From Epiperipatus broadwayi (taxonomy: Eukaryota > Onychophora > Udeonychophora > Euonychophora > Peripatidae), in NCBI GenBank assembly GCA_028023455.1, contig JAQFVV010000013.1, positions 7,840,411-7,904,410 of the forward strand: DNA of 64,000 nucleotides, read 5' to 3'. Shown here in pieces: positions 1-13,379 of this stretch. The notes under the pieces were generated by a model. The model was not told the DNA's origin, searched no databases, and saw only the letters and a list, made by a program, of their open reading frames with translations. Each line of letters begins with the position of its first letter. Within the stretch, counting starts at the first letter, position 1. A program made the translations under genes and the position numbers.

Positions 1-1349
1 TAATATCATTTCTAAAGATGATATGGGAAATTTACAGAAGATGTGGAAAATCATATCCAATTGGTATTACAATTAAAACCTAATAGAAAACTAGATGAAG
101 TATGAGAAAATGTGAATAATAGAATGAATTGAATATGGACTAGCTTGCTATTTTTAAATTGGATGGAAAAATTTTAGGATCTTTCTTTTCATCATCATAA
201 TCTTATTCATGCTTCTGTTATACTAATAAATGTTTGAAGTTGATATAAAAAATATTTCAAATGTATGTGTGAATTTAGCATATATATTTAATGAAATTTA
301 TAGATGCAGAAATTTGGGCACTTTTATACAAGCCACTTTTATATTACAAATTTTAATTATGTTCAATTGAATAATTTACTTTTTTGGTACCATTGTACTT
401 TTCAAATTTATTATTAATGCAGTAACTGCAGATATTTTATAAACGCGAAAAATAAAATCTTGTCCACGAATACTAATTCTGCTTAGTTTCGGTATCACAG
501 ATGAATGAAATATATGCCTAAATATAAACATATCTAGCCATTAGATATGATGTACATTGAATCTTTCTGTCTTAGTGAAGTCCATTTAAACATAAATAAT
601 TGATAGATTTCAGGATATAGTGCTATCATGTTTCACTGAGTAGTCAATGTTGGTGTTTCACCATGGGTGAAAACAGATATTAGTACTGTATTAAGCAGAG
701 ACAGTGAGCCAAGAAAGTAATTATATTATATTTTAGTATACTTAGTAACAGATTTATACTAAAGTTTCCAGCACATACAGAGGGCTTCAGTTGTTTTTGA
801 ACAATATATATATATATATATTTCGCTTTAATTTTTTACCCCATTGTTAACATAGAATTTTAGCTAAATCTTTGTATTATGGCTTATCAATTTGTTAACT
901 AATTGGAAAACCTTACGGTAATGTGGAGATCATTCTAGTTTGAAGCATCATTCTCTTTAGTTGAATAGAGTAATGAATTCAATGTTTAGTGATGTCTTAT
1001 GAAAATTTTTAAAAACATAAGCTATTAACAAAATTATTTATATCAAGGTATACTATCATGTTTTCTAAATCTTTTTCAGTTATTATTATTTCATATGTGT
1101 ACATATATTTGCAATGGTTGTGTGCTATGCTGAAAGTAAGTATGTAATCAATTAAATTAATTCACAGTGCTCTTGAAATGCATTCTGAAATTTCATAAGT
1201 TGTCAAACTAGTGAAAAAGATATCAGACTAACTATATACATCATGGGAGAAAATTTTTTTATTAATCAAGTGAACTAGATTTAAACATTTAAGTATGATG
1301 TCCATTGTCTCACTTGATTAAATTAGGTTTTTTTTAATGATATATATAT
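1..1349. other. AT-rich stretch, nothing recognised
   Basis: No open reading frame of note, no splice-bounded exon and no repeat family that I can match elsewhere in the window. It holds a short AT microsatellite near 806-822. Confidence 0.5.
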
Positions 1350-1540
1350 AATATATAAAGAGCCTGCTAATAGCTCTAAACAAGCTTATTTATTTTATTT
1401 TTTATGATAAATGCTACAAGAGAAAATACCTGAAGCCTTTATCTATGATGGTCCCCATCCCCAGACCGGTTTCAAGCTATGGCTCTCATCAGTGAGGAGT
1501 TGGGAGTTGTTTAGAGCTATTAGCAGGCTCTTTATATATT
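1350..1540. repeat. Foldback (MITE-like) repeat, 191 bp
   Basis: Two 34-bp arms, 1350-1383 and 1507-1540, are perfect reverse complements (core AGCCTGCTAATAGCTCTAAA). The spacer contains a segment near 1460-1500 (a CCCCAGAC box, then CTCATCAGTGAGGAGT) that resembles the body of the foldback family at 14.7-15.4 kb and 32.55-33.4 kb. It is non-coding. A non-autonomous DNA transposon is the simplest reading; the target duplication is obscured by flanking AT repeats. Confidence 0.75.
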
Positions 1541-3572
1541 ACATATTGGTAATACAAGCTATATAGGTCATGTGACATATGACTGATTTTTACTAATATA
1601 TATATATATAGTGAGAGATGTTAGTCTATTTTTTTCTTTTGTTTAATAGCTTATGGGATTAGAGAATGCAATTCAGGGGCAATATGAATTAATTTTATGG
1701 GTTTATATATTTATAAATATAGCATGTTTTTAAGTAATAAATAAATAAAACTGATTGCATTTTAAAAAATTAATACACATTCTAAATTCAATTAGTTCTT
1801 CATCATGAAATATAATAATTTAGAGACAATAGTAGCACTATTTTTTTACATAAAGAAAACATTAAGAACTTTATGATAACGATTTTCTTTGGATAAGAAA
1901 CAGTGTTATTACTGTATTTAAATAATTACATTTTTCTAAACTTATATATTTATTTTGTTCAATTTATACATTATTGGTAGTATATAATACATATTCATAT
2001 TTCAAACATAATCAAAAACTAATTCCACCACAATCTATGGATAAACAGCACACAGAAAATGATAAAGAATAGAGTAAATTGATAAATGTACCTGATAAAT
2101 ATTTGTAATCAATCAAGTCTTTCAGATTTGCAAAACATTTTTCCATACTTGTTACAAATTTTAAATTATCAATCATTATAACATTTTCTAAATAAATCTC
2201 TCTTATTATACATGCATTTCACTAAAAATTCCATTTCATCAGGAGAGATTTGAAAACCAGATCACTAACATAAAAACAATAGCATAGAAACTTATAGTCA
2301 GAGTTTGCTATTTATATATCTAAATTGTAACCAATGTGATTTTGCATATCAAGTGTTTTATCAATTAAACATGCATACATGGATGATATTTAACTCATCA
2401 ATTCTTTAATATTCATATTTACAAATGATACTCATATTATGCCACCTAATTAAGCAGAAATATGACACCATAAGAAATATATCTATGTAATAAATTGATA
2501 AATTTTTGAATAAATATTTGTAATTTCTGTTCATTGGTTTGTTATAATATAAATGTTCATTATCAAATAACAATTGTTATCTATATTGGGATTGTCTAAG
2601 TGTTAACTGGTTTCTAATGGTTACTTATAAACCCATTTAGCTTTGAGTATTATTACACTTATTATTTAAGTAATACTTTGGGTGCAATTTGAAAATTATA
2701 ATTGCAATTTGTAATGTTATAATTGACTATTTATTAGTCAATATTCAGAACAGATTATATTTACTTGTTTAAGGAGGTTAATTTAAACTTCTTCCAATCA
2801 ATAATTTCAATCTCTGTAGTCAATTTGCAATTTTTAGTGTCTTTATAAATATATGAGACCATTAATGGAGGTGAGATTCCACCCCTATTGCTAAAAGAAG
2901 GTTGCCTTGACAACAGTTTGAAATTCTTAATTGTTATCTATATTGGGATTGTATAAGCGTTGACTGTTTTTTTAATGGTTATTAAGCATTGAATGGTTAT
3001 ATATATATATAACCAATTGCTAAAACATTGAATCTCTAAAATCAAATTACTTGTAATGAATACATATAAAAAGAAATATCTGGCTTTTGTTTTTATGTGG
3101 ATGTTCAAGTATTTCAAATCCTTTTGATCTGGAGTTTCTAGAAAATGCATTTAGAGTGGAAAATATTGGTGTGGAAGTTTTATACTGAGTGATAGTTCAA
3201 CATTTATAATAATCTTGGAGATGCATGTATATATTTATATTCATTATTTGAGCATGTGTTGAAGCAATTACATTATTGTGGATACAATATATTGGTGGTG
3301 TCATCACTAAATTTAATTAAAAATATGTTTCCAGTCTCATAAAATTTTTGCTGGAGAAGAGTTAAGGAATTCTAAAATAAAACAATAGAATTTTTTTTTT
3401 TAAAAAAAAAATATTTTATCAAATAAATATATAAACGTAAATAAAAATAATAAAACAAGCATTATATTAAAACAAACTCTGGAATTAACTCTACAATTTT
3501 CCAATAAATGAATAAAATATATAGCCAGCTTCAGCATGACTCAAAATATTCTTCAGATACGCTTATAATTAT
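1541..3572. other. AT-rich non-coding stretch with one direct repeat
   Basis: No gene seen. A segment of about 65 bp starting TATCTATATTGGGATTGT occurs at about 2577-2640 and again at about 2936-3000 in the same orientation, with roughly 80 percent identity by eye. This is probably an old local duplication or two fragments of one repeat. An AT run follows at 2999-3012. Confidence 0.5.
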
Positions 3573-3660
3573 GCATAAGTGGCCGAGTGGTTAGCACAAC
3601 TGCCTTACAAGCAGTTGTCCTGGGTTCATGGGTTTGCTTCCTGGCCAATGCTTTGACACA
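3573..3660 (+). repeat. tRNA-Gly-derived SINE or tRNA pseudogene
   Basis: The segment has an A-box-like TGGCCGAGTGGTTAGC and a T-arm-like region ending in GGCCAATGC, but the T loop carries an insertion of about 8 bp and the anticodon region reads CTTACAAG. The same sequence plus the same 3' extension (CTTTGACA, then an AT/A-rich tail) recurs at 38732-38815. It is therefore a dispersed SINE-like repeat and not a functional tRNA. Confidence 0.65.
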
Positions 3661-3954
3661 TGAAAATGATATATATATTTTATTGTTTTAATATTTTCCT
3701 TCCCATTGTCCATTTCAAATTATTTGACTTATTTAAACTTTTTTTTTAATTTACAAATATTCTCCACCCACCCACACACATCATCTGCGTAGTTTAGTAT
3801 ATACTGCAATATTTTTCTTTTCCACTTGATTTATAATTTCTTTTTCGTAAATTGACGATGTGTAATTGCATATTTGATATATACGGCTGACCTATCAGCT
3901 ATTCTTGTTGCATCTTATATTCATCATTTTTATAACTAGTAACAAATACATTGT

Positions 3955-4295
3955 ACAGGCTTAAACCTGCATTTATATATGTAATATATGCAGGATTCGA
4001 ACTCAGACTTTCACACAACCCACTACTCTCAGTGCTATCTCATATTGCTGACCCACCTGATCACACACATGTTGAAAAGATAAATAATCACAAATACTGG
4101 TATTTTGTGCTAAACCAGCACTCATCAGTTGGCCCAGATTATCTCCACACATATATACAATCAGTGCTCAGCTTTATATTAAGATAGCCAATACTCATAC
4201 TTTAATGGACAGGCCTCAAACTACTCCAACCCACAAATCTTCAGCCTTCCATTTCATTGAAAATCTGATAATGGGGGAACGTTCAAAGCCCATGT
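3955..4295 (-). repeat. tRNA-related repeat family, copy 1
   Basis: On the minus strand an A-box-like TAGCACTGAGAG is followed after about 33 nt by a B-box-like GAGTTCGAATCC. The rest matches the repeats at 10394-10864 and 44165-44460; shared landmarks are AAGATAAATAATCAC, CAGCACTCATCAGTTGG, GAAAATCTGAT and CCCATGTT. The Pol III-like boxes lie at the low-coordinate end, which is the 3' end on this strand. This is atypical for a SINE, so the family could instead be a foldback element that captured a tRNA-like segment. Confidence 0.55.
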
Positions 4296-5986
4296 TAGTG
4301 CCAAGCTTGTAATAGTAATTTTATCTATAAACTTTAATACATCCATTATAATTTTTTTATGATAATTAATTCCTTTCTCAGTAATTTCTTTCTCAAAAAT
4401 TCTTATTGATTTTTGCCTATCAAATGAACCATATAATTTATATATATAAAGTGATACCATAATATCTTTTTTTTTCTCATTTTTACTTGTTTTATAACAT
4501 TAATTAATTGAAATAATAAAGTAACCAGACACTTATATTTAATATATCTTGAAACAATTCATCTTTATTTATTGTAGTATTATATAAGTAATAGATTGAT
4601 TTACAAGAGTCAAGCATATCTTTTTCAGATGTCTTTATTCATATGATTCTAGAATATGTGAGTGGAAGTTTTAAGTATAATATATATATAATATAGTAAA
4701 TCTCTGCCATTATTTTATGTAATGTAAAGATATAACAGAATTTATATTCTAATATTTACATATATTAATAACCTAGTACACTTTTGCTGCATTAATGTTT
4801 ATAATCACAGTTATTAATATTATAACAAATTCACTTAAATAACATTTAAAAGTCCTATTGTTGTTGTTGTTGTTTTTAATGCTACTGACTCTTTGATTTA
4901 TTATATGTCTATTCTATGTAATAAACCAAATTTCTTTGATTTTTCATTTTCTAACATTTCGTTCTTAGCAAACTACATCAACAACAACTGGAATGAACCG
5001 ATGTCTTTTTTCACTTATGTACAGAAACTTTGAAACTAATTCCATAAATCCAACACCATTTTATAATCCTGAAAAAGAACATGGCTATGGGTTTAATCCA
5101 AGTATTGTTGAAGTAACTTGAAAATAAATACATGATAGAAAGAGATAAATCAAAGAATCCTGGTTTGTTGCACAAAATAAACTTGTGATAAACCGGAATG
5201 CAATTACATCCAAATAAATAAATACTATTTAAATATTATATAATAATTGATTTGTTGTAATGTTGATAATTATGACTATGATGGTAGTGCATTGAAAATA
5301 TACTAGTTAATAAAATAAATATTAAGGTATAAACTCTAATGCTTTCCAAAAAAAAAACATAATGTAAACAAAATAAAATAAAATGAATGGTTAAAATATC
5401 ATTCAATGATTAATTACATAAATGATGATATAAAATTTATTAAATACATCCACTTTCTGAGTTGTTGCATAATTTCCTCAAATCTTGCAAACAAATGTGA
5501 ATAAAATAGATTGTTGTTTGCTTGTTTGTTTATATAAAATTAAAGGTCATATTATCTGGACAATATTGGATATCAAAACCAGGATTAAATTGATTTTTAA
5601 AAAAAGACTGAAACTTTCCAAAATGTTATGAATAAATTCTACTTTTATCTTAAAGATTATACTAAACAAATAAAAGCTATCCCCATCACAAGATAACTTA
5701 AATTTACAAAGATTTTTTTTTTTTAAAAAAAAAGTACTCTTTCCCTTCTAATGTCACAATCATTTCATTCTGTCAATCAATAAAATTTTGAGCTGAATTG
5801 GAAACAAAACATTATGAAATAAATGACTTAATCACACATCATTATCTTTTATGAATTAATATAATTTTTTTTTCAAATAATTATTAAGAAATTTAATTTA
5901 TACTGTTGCTTTAAACATGAATAAAATTAAGTTAAGGGGGGGAGGGATCAAAGCTATTATCTTTAAATAAGATTTCAAAACATCAT
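4296..5986. other. AT-rich non-coding stretch
   Basis: No supported gene. It contains a GTT microsatellite at about 4858-4873 and a T-run/A-run dyad near 5707-5735. Similar T(n)A(n) dyads recur near 3390, 6187 and 16040. Confidence 0.5.
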
Positions 5987-6438
5987 AAAAAACTGTAAAA
6001 ACTGAAACACAGGCTTATTCTATACCTGTGTCTATATATGTAGTGTAACGATATATAAATATGTCGTTACATTAATTTAAAATAAAAACTTAAAAGTTCG
6101 CAAATAAAAGTAAAAAACTAAACGCTAAAATTAAAATGTTTGTTAAACGTATATACATTCGCACAGATGCCAAACTTTAAAAATATTTTTTTTAAAAAAA
6201 AAAACAAATAAATAAGTATTTGAACGTACTTTTTTATAAAAAAAAAAAAAAAGTATAAGATTTAAAAATAAAAACAGGTATTAATTAATTTTTGTAATCT
6301 GTAAATGGAAATGATTGTTTATAAATTGTTTGAAAAGCAAGCTAGCCATGGGCTCTTGTATAATTAAAATGATCTGATGAAAGATAGATAAGAAAAAAAA
6401 GAGAAATTAGCTTGACCAATGGAAGCACTAAGCCTTGG

Positions 6439-7771
6439 GGGCCAATTATAACGATCAAAATACAAGTGAAGATCGAATCTAACCGCAAACTACATATCTG
6501 CTCTACGGGGCGCCATCTAGGCATTTAAACCTAGAAAAATTTATAGAGTAGGCAGATACGCGCTGTTAAGATTCCACTTTATTTAAATATTCCGATCGTT
6601 AGCCCAAGTCACTAGCTCAGCGGAGACGCAGAGATAAAAATCTATATCTTAATTTATATCTTAAATATCAATAAATAAAAGCCACTGCCAGAAATTAACA
6701 CATAAAAATATTTATTTACGCACATATAAAATAATATTTAAATTTTGAGGAATAAATTCAACATTTTAGATTTTTATATTAACTTTTAATTTTACATTTA
6801 ACTAAGTTTCAATGAGTTTAATATTTTATTTAGATAGTCAAGTATGAATAGACTATATAGATCTGCATTTGAAAAGAAAATATTCTTCCCTGATTTAACC
6901 TTAGGCAACAAATTTCGCAACCAAACTGGCGCCAATCCATCTGATACATTCATGTATTCAATGTAGCATGATATGACAACACAAAATACTATACTGTCAG
7001 GAATGTACATCTGAACAATAAGTAGAAATAGAGAAGACATTGACTCTCCACCAACAGGAATGTGACATCTGTTGGTAAGTAGAACAATAAACAAAAAACT
7101 CCATAGGAATGGACTGCGGTCTTCTGCCGACTTACAAACCCATCCATAGGCAAACAGACAGAGGGTGTGTGGTGTATATCTATAATCTTGCCCGTAGCGG
7201 ACCTCATACTATATCTACAATTACACAAATATATCCAATCCATTGAACCAATTCAACTACGAAATGAATAACCTAAGATTACCCTCCCTTGATATAACTT
7301 TACAAAACTATATAGCCATACACGCCCGACTTAAATTTAACATTTAAATACATTCGCACAGATTTGTTTAAAAATGTTGGGTATAGATCGGCTGCACAGA
7401 TTCCACGGTCAAAAACATTCCAAATTAAACACAACCGATAAAAATACAAAGTCATCGATAAATGTCACTTGCATAGGGAATATACAAATCCCATTAGCAT
7501 TCATCATAAGATGCTTGCAGTGATATCGTTGACATATATTCTAATCGAATGTGAAAACCACAACATTATCAACCGCTAACGAATCTATGCAACGTCTATA
7601 CCCAAACCTTAAATTCCCTCATTTAAAATTTAAACAACAAATAATTTATACAATAAGAGAAAAAAAAAAAAATGGAAATGATTTTTATCAATCGGAAAAC
7701 ATATAAAATTAAACATTATTAATTTGATTTAAAAACTTACAAAAGTCAGATAAGAGTCCGTTTTTTAACAT
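6439..7771. other. Interior of inverted-end element, left part
   Basis: AT-rich, with no credible coding frame. It contains motifs of the type ACATTCGCACAGAT (near 7351) that also occur in the left arm near 6165 and, in diverged form, near 16993 and 17238 in the LTR-like element at 16-19 kb. This suggests related LTR-derived sequence. Confidence 0.4.
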
Positions 7772-9649
7772 TGTATCCGCCCGGTGGTGCGTGCATGATC
7801 GCGCTACCTCTCTGTCAATATCTTCACTATTACGAATCTGCTGTGTTCTTGCGTCCGGGGGATTACATAATGTTCTGTGAAGATAATTTCAAACACATAT
7901 ACACGTACGCTTTATTTATTTTATACGTAAATTCGGATTGAATCCAAGTAATAGGCGCCAGGAGAACTTTTATAAGAGTCCACCACGTATGTGCATAAGC
8001 TCACTCAACTATATCACAAAACATGCCCGTGCATCACTCCAGTCGGAAGCAAGAAACGAACACAGCCAATATTACCCTTCAAATTACATCGAATCTGTGA
8101 TCTTTCACTCACGATCAACTACTTATTATATGAGGGCCCGCCCTGTATCCCACAGAATAAATTAATCAAACTTAATTTAATCTAAGAGAACATAACAAAC
8201 ATAAGCATAAATAAAATAAAATCCCAACATCAAAAATATCAAATGCATTCATTCATATACAAACAAATTTGATCGCTCTAACACTCATTCCTATTATATA
8301 AATTTATGTTGAAATTCCAAGCAATTAATAACAAAAAATACTAGTTAAATAAATGTTTTATTTAATCTGTTTACTAACAATTAATGCAGGTATATGATCG
8401 GCAAGCCGAGATAATTAAATATAGATTTCAAGGTGACTTCGCACATATTTTAAAGAATGTTAATCTGTAGGCAAACTTATTTGGTTAGATTCTCGAATCG
8501 TTCATTAATGGTCAAGAGTAACTTTATCATTTTAGCTTAATGTTTTTTAATAGTTCTGGTTATTAAAGTTATTTTATTTTGGTGCATAAGTGAATACGAC
8601 AATTTAAAGATAGCTACCTGTGGAACATAGAAAGACTGTAATGGGATCCTGAGCGATGGTTTCTTCTTTAACGAAGCATTCCGGCAATTTGCAAGGTCTC
8701 AAAAGCGTGTGTGGTCCTTATGTGAAGTTTCTCCAGTGTTACGAGCATCCTATTAGCAATCAGCGGAGCTGGACGCGGAGGTCCGGCGGTCAAGCCGCGA
8801 ATTTTATGTTTAGCAACGCATCTCTGTTAGATTTCAATAGTCTAATAATCAATAATAGTCTAATTCAATAATAATCTGAAAAGTGCTGTCCGGCCTTTTT
8901 GATCTCTTCCTTCCCGCCCTCACACCTTGAATTTTTCTCACCCAATCACTCCCATGCACCTGTGAGTCCCTTCATCTTATAAGTCCATCGAGTGTTAACT
9001 CAATTCCATGATTTCTGGGATCGTTTACACCACCTTGGAATTTCGCTCAATTTGACCATTTTTTTCAGGTATTGTTTCGCTGGAGACAGAAGTCTGAGTT
9101 GTACAATAGCAGTGTACACTTTTTCTCACCTCTGTTTCTAAATTTGGCTTATTTTATCTAGGCGTACCAGCACATATCCTGCCTATTGTTTCAATTTCTC
9201 TAATTTTACATTTACTAATTACCCCTATTTAAAATAATTTTAGATCGCTTGGAATTTCAAAACATATTGCAAATTAATTTATTCATTTTTTCCCTTTTGT
9301 TCAAAATGATTCAAATGATTTAACAAAAGTTAAACTTGCGCTCAATCATTCCTCTCTCTTTAATTAATTAAAATGAAAAAAAAACTACAACTAATGATTA
9401 TAGATTTATTCTTAACAAACAAACACAAAATAATAAAAAAAACTCTTTTACAAATTTATTTCAATAAATTTGACAGGTACTCTTATATAGCTGCGATCAT
9501 GCTTTAGAAACGGCTGTTTCTCGTTTATTATTAAAGCAAGACCGCTGTTTTAAAAGTTTTGTTCCTATCATTCATTTCGTCAATTGATTATAGTTTAACA
9601 TAACCTCATATGCCTGGGTTCAAATCCCATGTAACGCTATTCCGTTACA
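7772..9649 (-). mobile_element. Solo LTR, 1878 bp
   Basis: It starts TGTATCCGCC and ends CCGTTACA, flanked by the perfect 4-bp duplication ACAT (7768-7771 and 9650-9653). Read on the minus strand the LTR begins TGTAACGGAATAGCGTTACA, very close to the start of the complete LTRs at 48821-55298 (TGTAACGAGACAGCGTTACA). The plus-strand CTTTATTTATTT near 7910 gives an AATAAA polyadenylation signal on the minus strand near the LTR 3' end, as in those LTRs. No interior region accompanies it, so it is a solo LTR. Its open frames look spurious. Confidence 0.8.
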
Positions 9650-10393
9650 ACATTTAAGTTGGCTTGTTTATCAATTTATAAAACTTGACGAAAGTTCTTA
9701 ATTGATTTTAATAATTGTTCATTTCATATAGCTTATGGTAGAAGAGTCCAGGTTCCTGTTTTTAATTCCTGTGATGCCTCCATTGGAAGATAATGTTCTG
9801 GAGATGGGAATAGCTGGTTCAAGGTATCACAGTCTTTTCCTTTTTCTTTTTTTTTTTTAGAGAGTATGGTATGTGCGTCATACCACAACTCTCAAACACA
9901 CAATGCTGGAACTGCCCGAAAAAACTGTATTTCCCTTTTTATATTATCCACACAGATTCAATCGACAAAACGTCACTAATCCATCACTTTCGTTAGGGTC
10001 CGAGCCAAGGCTTAGTGCTTCCATTGGTCAAGCTAATTTCTCTTTTTTTCTTATCTATCTTTCATCAGATCATTTTAATTATACAAGAGCCCATGGCTAG
10101 CTTGCTTTTCAAACAATTTATAAACAATCATTTCCATTTACAGATTACAAGAATTAATTAATACCTGTTTTTATTTTTAAATCTTATACTTTTTTTTTTT
10201 TATAAAAAAGTACGTTCAAATACTTATTTATTTGTTTTTTTTTTAAAAAAATATTTTTAAAGTTTGGCATCTGTGCAAATGTATATACGTTTAACAAACA
10301 TTTTAATTTTAGCGTTTAGTTTTTTACTTTTATTTGCGAACTTTTAAGTTTTTATTTTAAATTAATGTAACGACATATTTATATATCGTTACA

Positions 10394-10864
10394 ATAGGGT
10401 ATATGAGCACAGACTTTCAGATGATCCACCACTCTCCACTCTATCTAATAACAGTGATATACTCAAGCACATATATGCTGAAAAGATAAATAATCACCAA
10501 TATACGTATTTCATGCTAAACCAGCAATCATCAGTTGGTCCAGATTATCACCTCCCACACATATATACTATAAGTGCTCAGATATATATTAAGATAGACA
10601 ATCCTCATACTTTAATGGACAGGCTCCAATCTTCTACACCCTCCAACTCTTCAACCATCCATCCAATTGAAAATCTGATGATGGAATGCTCGAAGGCCAC
10701 CCTGAGGCCGAGATTCTTGTCACACCCATGTTGACCTAAGGTCAATCTGAACTCCACATGGTGATTATTTATCTTTTCAGCATATATGTGCTTGAGTGTA
10801 TCAGTGTTATTAGATAGAGTGGAGAGTGGTGGGTCATCTGAAAGTCTGTGCTCATATACCCTAT
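10394..10864. repeat. Foldback copy of the tRNA-related repeat family
   Basis: The arms 10394-10499 and 10759-10864 are reverse complements over about 106 bp with only a few mismatches. The centre carries the family body (GAAAATCTGATGATGGAA and CACACCCATGTT). This is the only copy in the window with both arms; those at 3955-4295 and 44165-44460 have one. Confidence 0.75.
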
Positions 10865-10883
10865 ATATTAAAAAACTGTAAAA

Positions 10884-11945
10884 TAAAATGATTATCTTTG
10901 TAAAGGTTTTGTAAATGAATTTACTATATTTATCATATTAACATCTTGCTTTAATTTAAATGATCTCAACTTTCTGTTTGCTTACATTTACTGCAGCCCT
11001 AGCAAACAGATATTGAATTTCAAATGCATCACGTAGATCATATTTTAAGTGGGTAAGAATAAGGAATTTAGATTAGGTTCTAATATATCATATTATTTCC
11101 TGTATTCTGGATTGTGAGCTCCTCCATCGGTTCTAGTGCTGAAATTTCAAGCACTCAAACTTTTTATGAATTCTCAAGAAGTAAAGCCATTTAATTATTC
11201 ATATGGCATGTTGTGCTCCTGTTTAAGAAAAATTTCCCACACTAAACTTTTAAATATTCAATTAAATATTATCATGAGAAATATTACTAGCACATCTACT
11301 CCTTTGCAGTGGCATTCTTTTTTTTTATATATTCCTCCACCAGATATCCAAAGATAATTGCTTCACAGAAAATTAAGCTAAAGCTTATCTCAAATCAAGA
11401 TCCCTTTTGGGGGTGTTCAACAAAAAATTTATAACTGAAGAATTTTGGCATAAAAATGGAATTCTTATGAAATTCCAAATAAATTTCTTTCTCCCAGCAT
11501 TAAAGCCATTCAGATTTGATCTTAGATTAAATTGATATCTCATCAAGAGAATTGCTGTTACATTCATTTGCTTCATAAATGGAATTTAGTAACCATTGAT
11601 CTTTTTAAGTGTGGACAATAATAAATTATTCCTCACATAATTAACAACAGTTGAATCTGTGGTTATAGTGGCTGGATTAAAGGGCTTAACAAAGCCACTA
11701 GTAAATCTATTTTCTGGTTAGATTTTTTAAAGATTCATTTATAATATTTTATTAATAGTTAACCTATCTAGAAAAATCCATGAGCTAAATAAATAATGTT
11801 AATTTTGATACTCTAGAAGATGAAGAACCTTTAAAAAATAAAATATCAAGCAATCAATAGGATCTTGGTTTTGACTCATTTCTAAAAACTTCTATGAATA
11901 ATTATTGACTGATACATAATAGTTAATCAATCAGTTCATAGTATT
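10884..11945. other. AT-rich non-coding stretch
   Basis: Only short, compositionally poor open frames are present. I see no domain, splice-bounded exon or shared repeat. Confidence 0.4.
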
Positions 11946-12502
11946 CTGTCCTAAGGACAGGTCCATAGAGCAATCATATCACAACTTCATCCATTTCTCC
12001 ATTCTGTTCTCTTCATTGCCCAGCTCATTAATTCCACATATTTCTTCTCATCTCTTATATCCATTCAATTATGTCAATCTTTTCCATCCTTGCTTTTTGT
12101 TTCCACTCACCATTAACCTTCAAAACATTTATTATTAAACTTTTTTTCTTAATATATGTCCAATTCAGTTTCTCTTTCTATTTCTAATTTCCTCAATCAA
12201 TCTTTTTTCATTACTCTTTTCAAAACTTCTTCATTTGTTATTTATTCATCCAATTGATTTTTTCCATACTTTTCCACGATCACATCACTAAGACTTCCAA
12301 TCTGTTCTTAACTTTATTATTCACTGTCCACATTTCACAACCATACAATAGTACACTCCACACATTGCACTTAATTAATCTTTTCCTTAGATCTCTTTTC
12401 AAATATCCACAAAATATTTTCTTTCTCTTAGAAAATACCACCTTTGCCAACACTATTCTTTTTTTAATTTCATCTTTACTTCTTCCATCCTCACTCAATT
12501 AA
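11946..12502 (-). pseudogene. LINE reverse transcriptase C-terminal remnant
   Basis: The minus strand encodes a typical post-catalytic LINE segment. VLLYGCEMWTVNNKVKNRLE is preceded by a short basic KRDLRKRLIKC stretch. Below 12280, across frameshifts and stops, come recognisable pieces reading NEEVLKRV and a WIGHILRK-like HILRK motif. This is the tail of a non-LTR retrotransposon polyprotein, truncated at its 5' side and inactive. The plus-strand ORF over the same bases is a shadow. Confidence 0.75.
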
Positions 12503-13379
12503 CTACTGAAAGATTTAAATCCCTTTACCGTTTGAACTAGTATGGTATGAAAGAATCCAACTTTAGCCTCAGCAATAAAAATGGCTCTAGAAGGAAAAAG
12601 AAAAATCCTTTGATTATTGAATGTAAAATATTCTTAGAAAAGTTTTAAATGCTTTTCCTTTTATAAGTGTAAGAAATCCAAATAAACCAACAATAACAAT
12701 CATTTAATTACAAAATGTTTTTAATTGTATAGAGATGTTTCAATAATTCTAGATAATTGCTAATATCCTGATAAATCTTTTAATTAATAGATTGAAGACA
12801 TTCATCTAGAAAATCAAATTATCTTATGTATAATAATAAAAAAATTTAAAAATTAATTTGACTTTTTTTATTTTTTATATTAAGGTATTTAAATGTGTTT
12901 ATGAATTACTATTATTAAAACATTCTTGCTTTTTTGTGTAAGCAACCTTAATTCTTTTATTTAACTGAAAATTGTTATCAAACTAACGACTTCTGTCTGG
13001 ACTGTTGAAACATCTATTTTCTGTTGACTTATTTTAAATCTTATGTTAAAATAATATTTAATTATTTTATGAATAATTAGTCTTAAAATATATTTCTTTG
13101 TTTTTTAGTGAACAATCTGGTGATTCTTTTACTTAAAATTTCTAATGAACAGAAGATTTCTGCCTAGACAGTCTAAATATTTTGTGTATAATAATAAAAA
13201 AACATATAATTAAAATGACTTGTCCTAAATCTTATGTTAAAATGATATTCAAATGTTTTTGTTAATTATTACTATTAAAATATCTTTTACTTTTTTGTGC
13301 ATATACTCTTTGTTATTTTTTTTATTTGACTAAAGATTTCTAACAGACGATAGACGTCTCTTTCGCATATATATTATCA
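12503..13379. other. AT-rich stretch with diverged internal repeats
   Basis: Segments containing ATGTTAAAATNATATT and AATTATTACTATTAAAACAT recur near 12890-12930, 13040, 13230-13290 and again at 14180-14240 and 14390-14440. These appear to be several old copies of one AT-rich repeat unit, interrupted by the LINE fragment at 13.4-14.1 kb. No coding sequence. Confidence 0.45.

Larger units (their letters stand above)
6044..10393. mobile_element. Element with 395-bp inverted terminal repeats
   Basis: The left arm 6044-6438 and right arm 10005-10393 are reverse complements, nearly identical apart from A/T-run lengths and a couple of substitutions. Both ends start TGTAACG, then a 14-nt AT spacer, then CGTTACA. 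The flanking tetranucleotides are GTAG and ATAG, an imperfect 4-bp duplication. Subtracting the solo LTR inside leaves about 2.47 kb with no coding sequence. TG...CA ends with 4-bp duplications fit either an LTR element rearranged into inverted orientation or a Ginger-like DNA transposon, a class known for gypsy-like integrase. The sequence does not decide between them. Confidence 0.65.
5987..10883. mobile_element. Four-layer nested insertion with 14-bp flanking repeat
   Basis: The 14-mer AAAAAACTGTAAAA is present at 5987-6000 and 10870-10883. Between the copies lies a tRNA-related repeat (6001-6043 plus 10394-10869). It is split by an element with long inverted ends (6044-10393), which is itself split by a solo LTR (7772-9649). 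A 14-bp duplication is LINE-machinery-like, whereas the inner insertions have 4-bp duplications, so at least two integration mechanisms acted here. The A-rich 14-mer is low complexity, so chance is not fully excluded. Confidence 0.6.
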
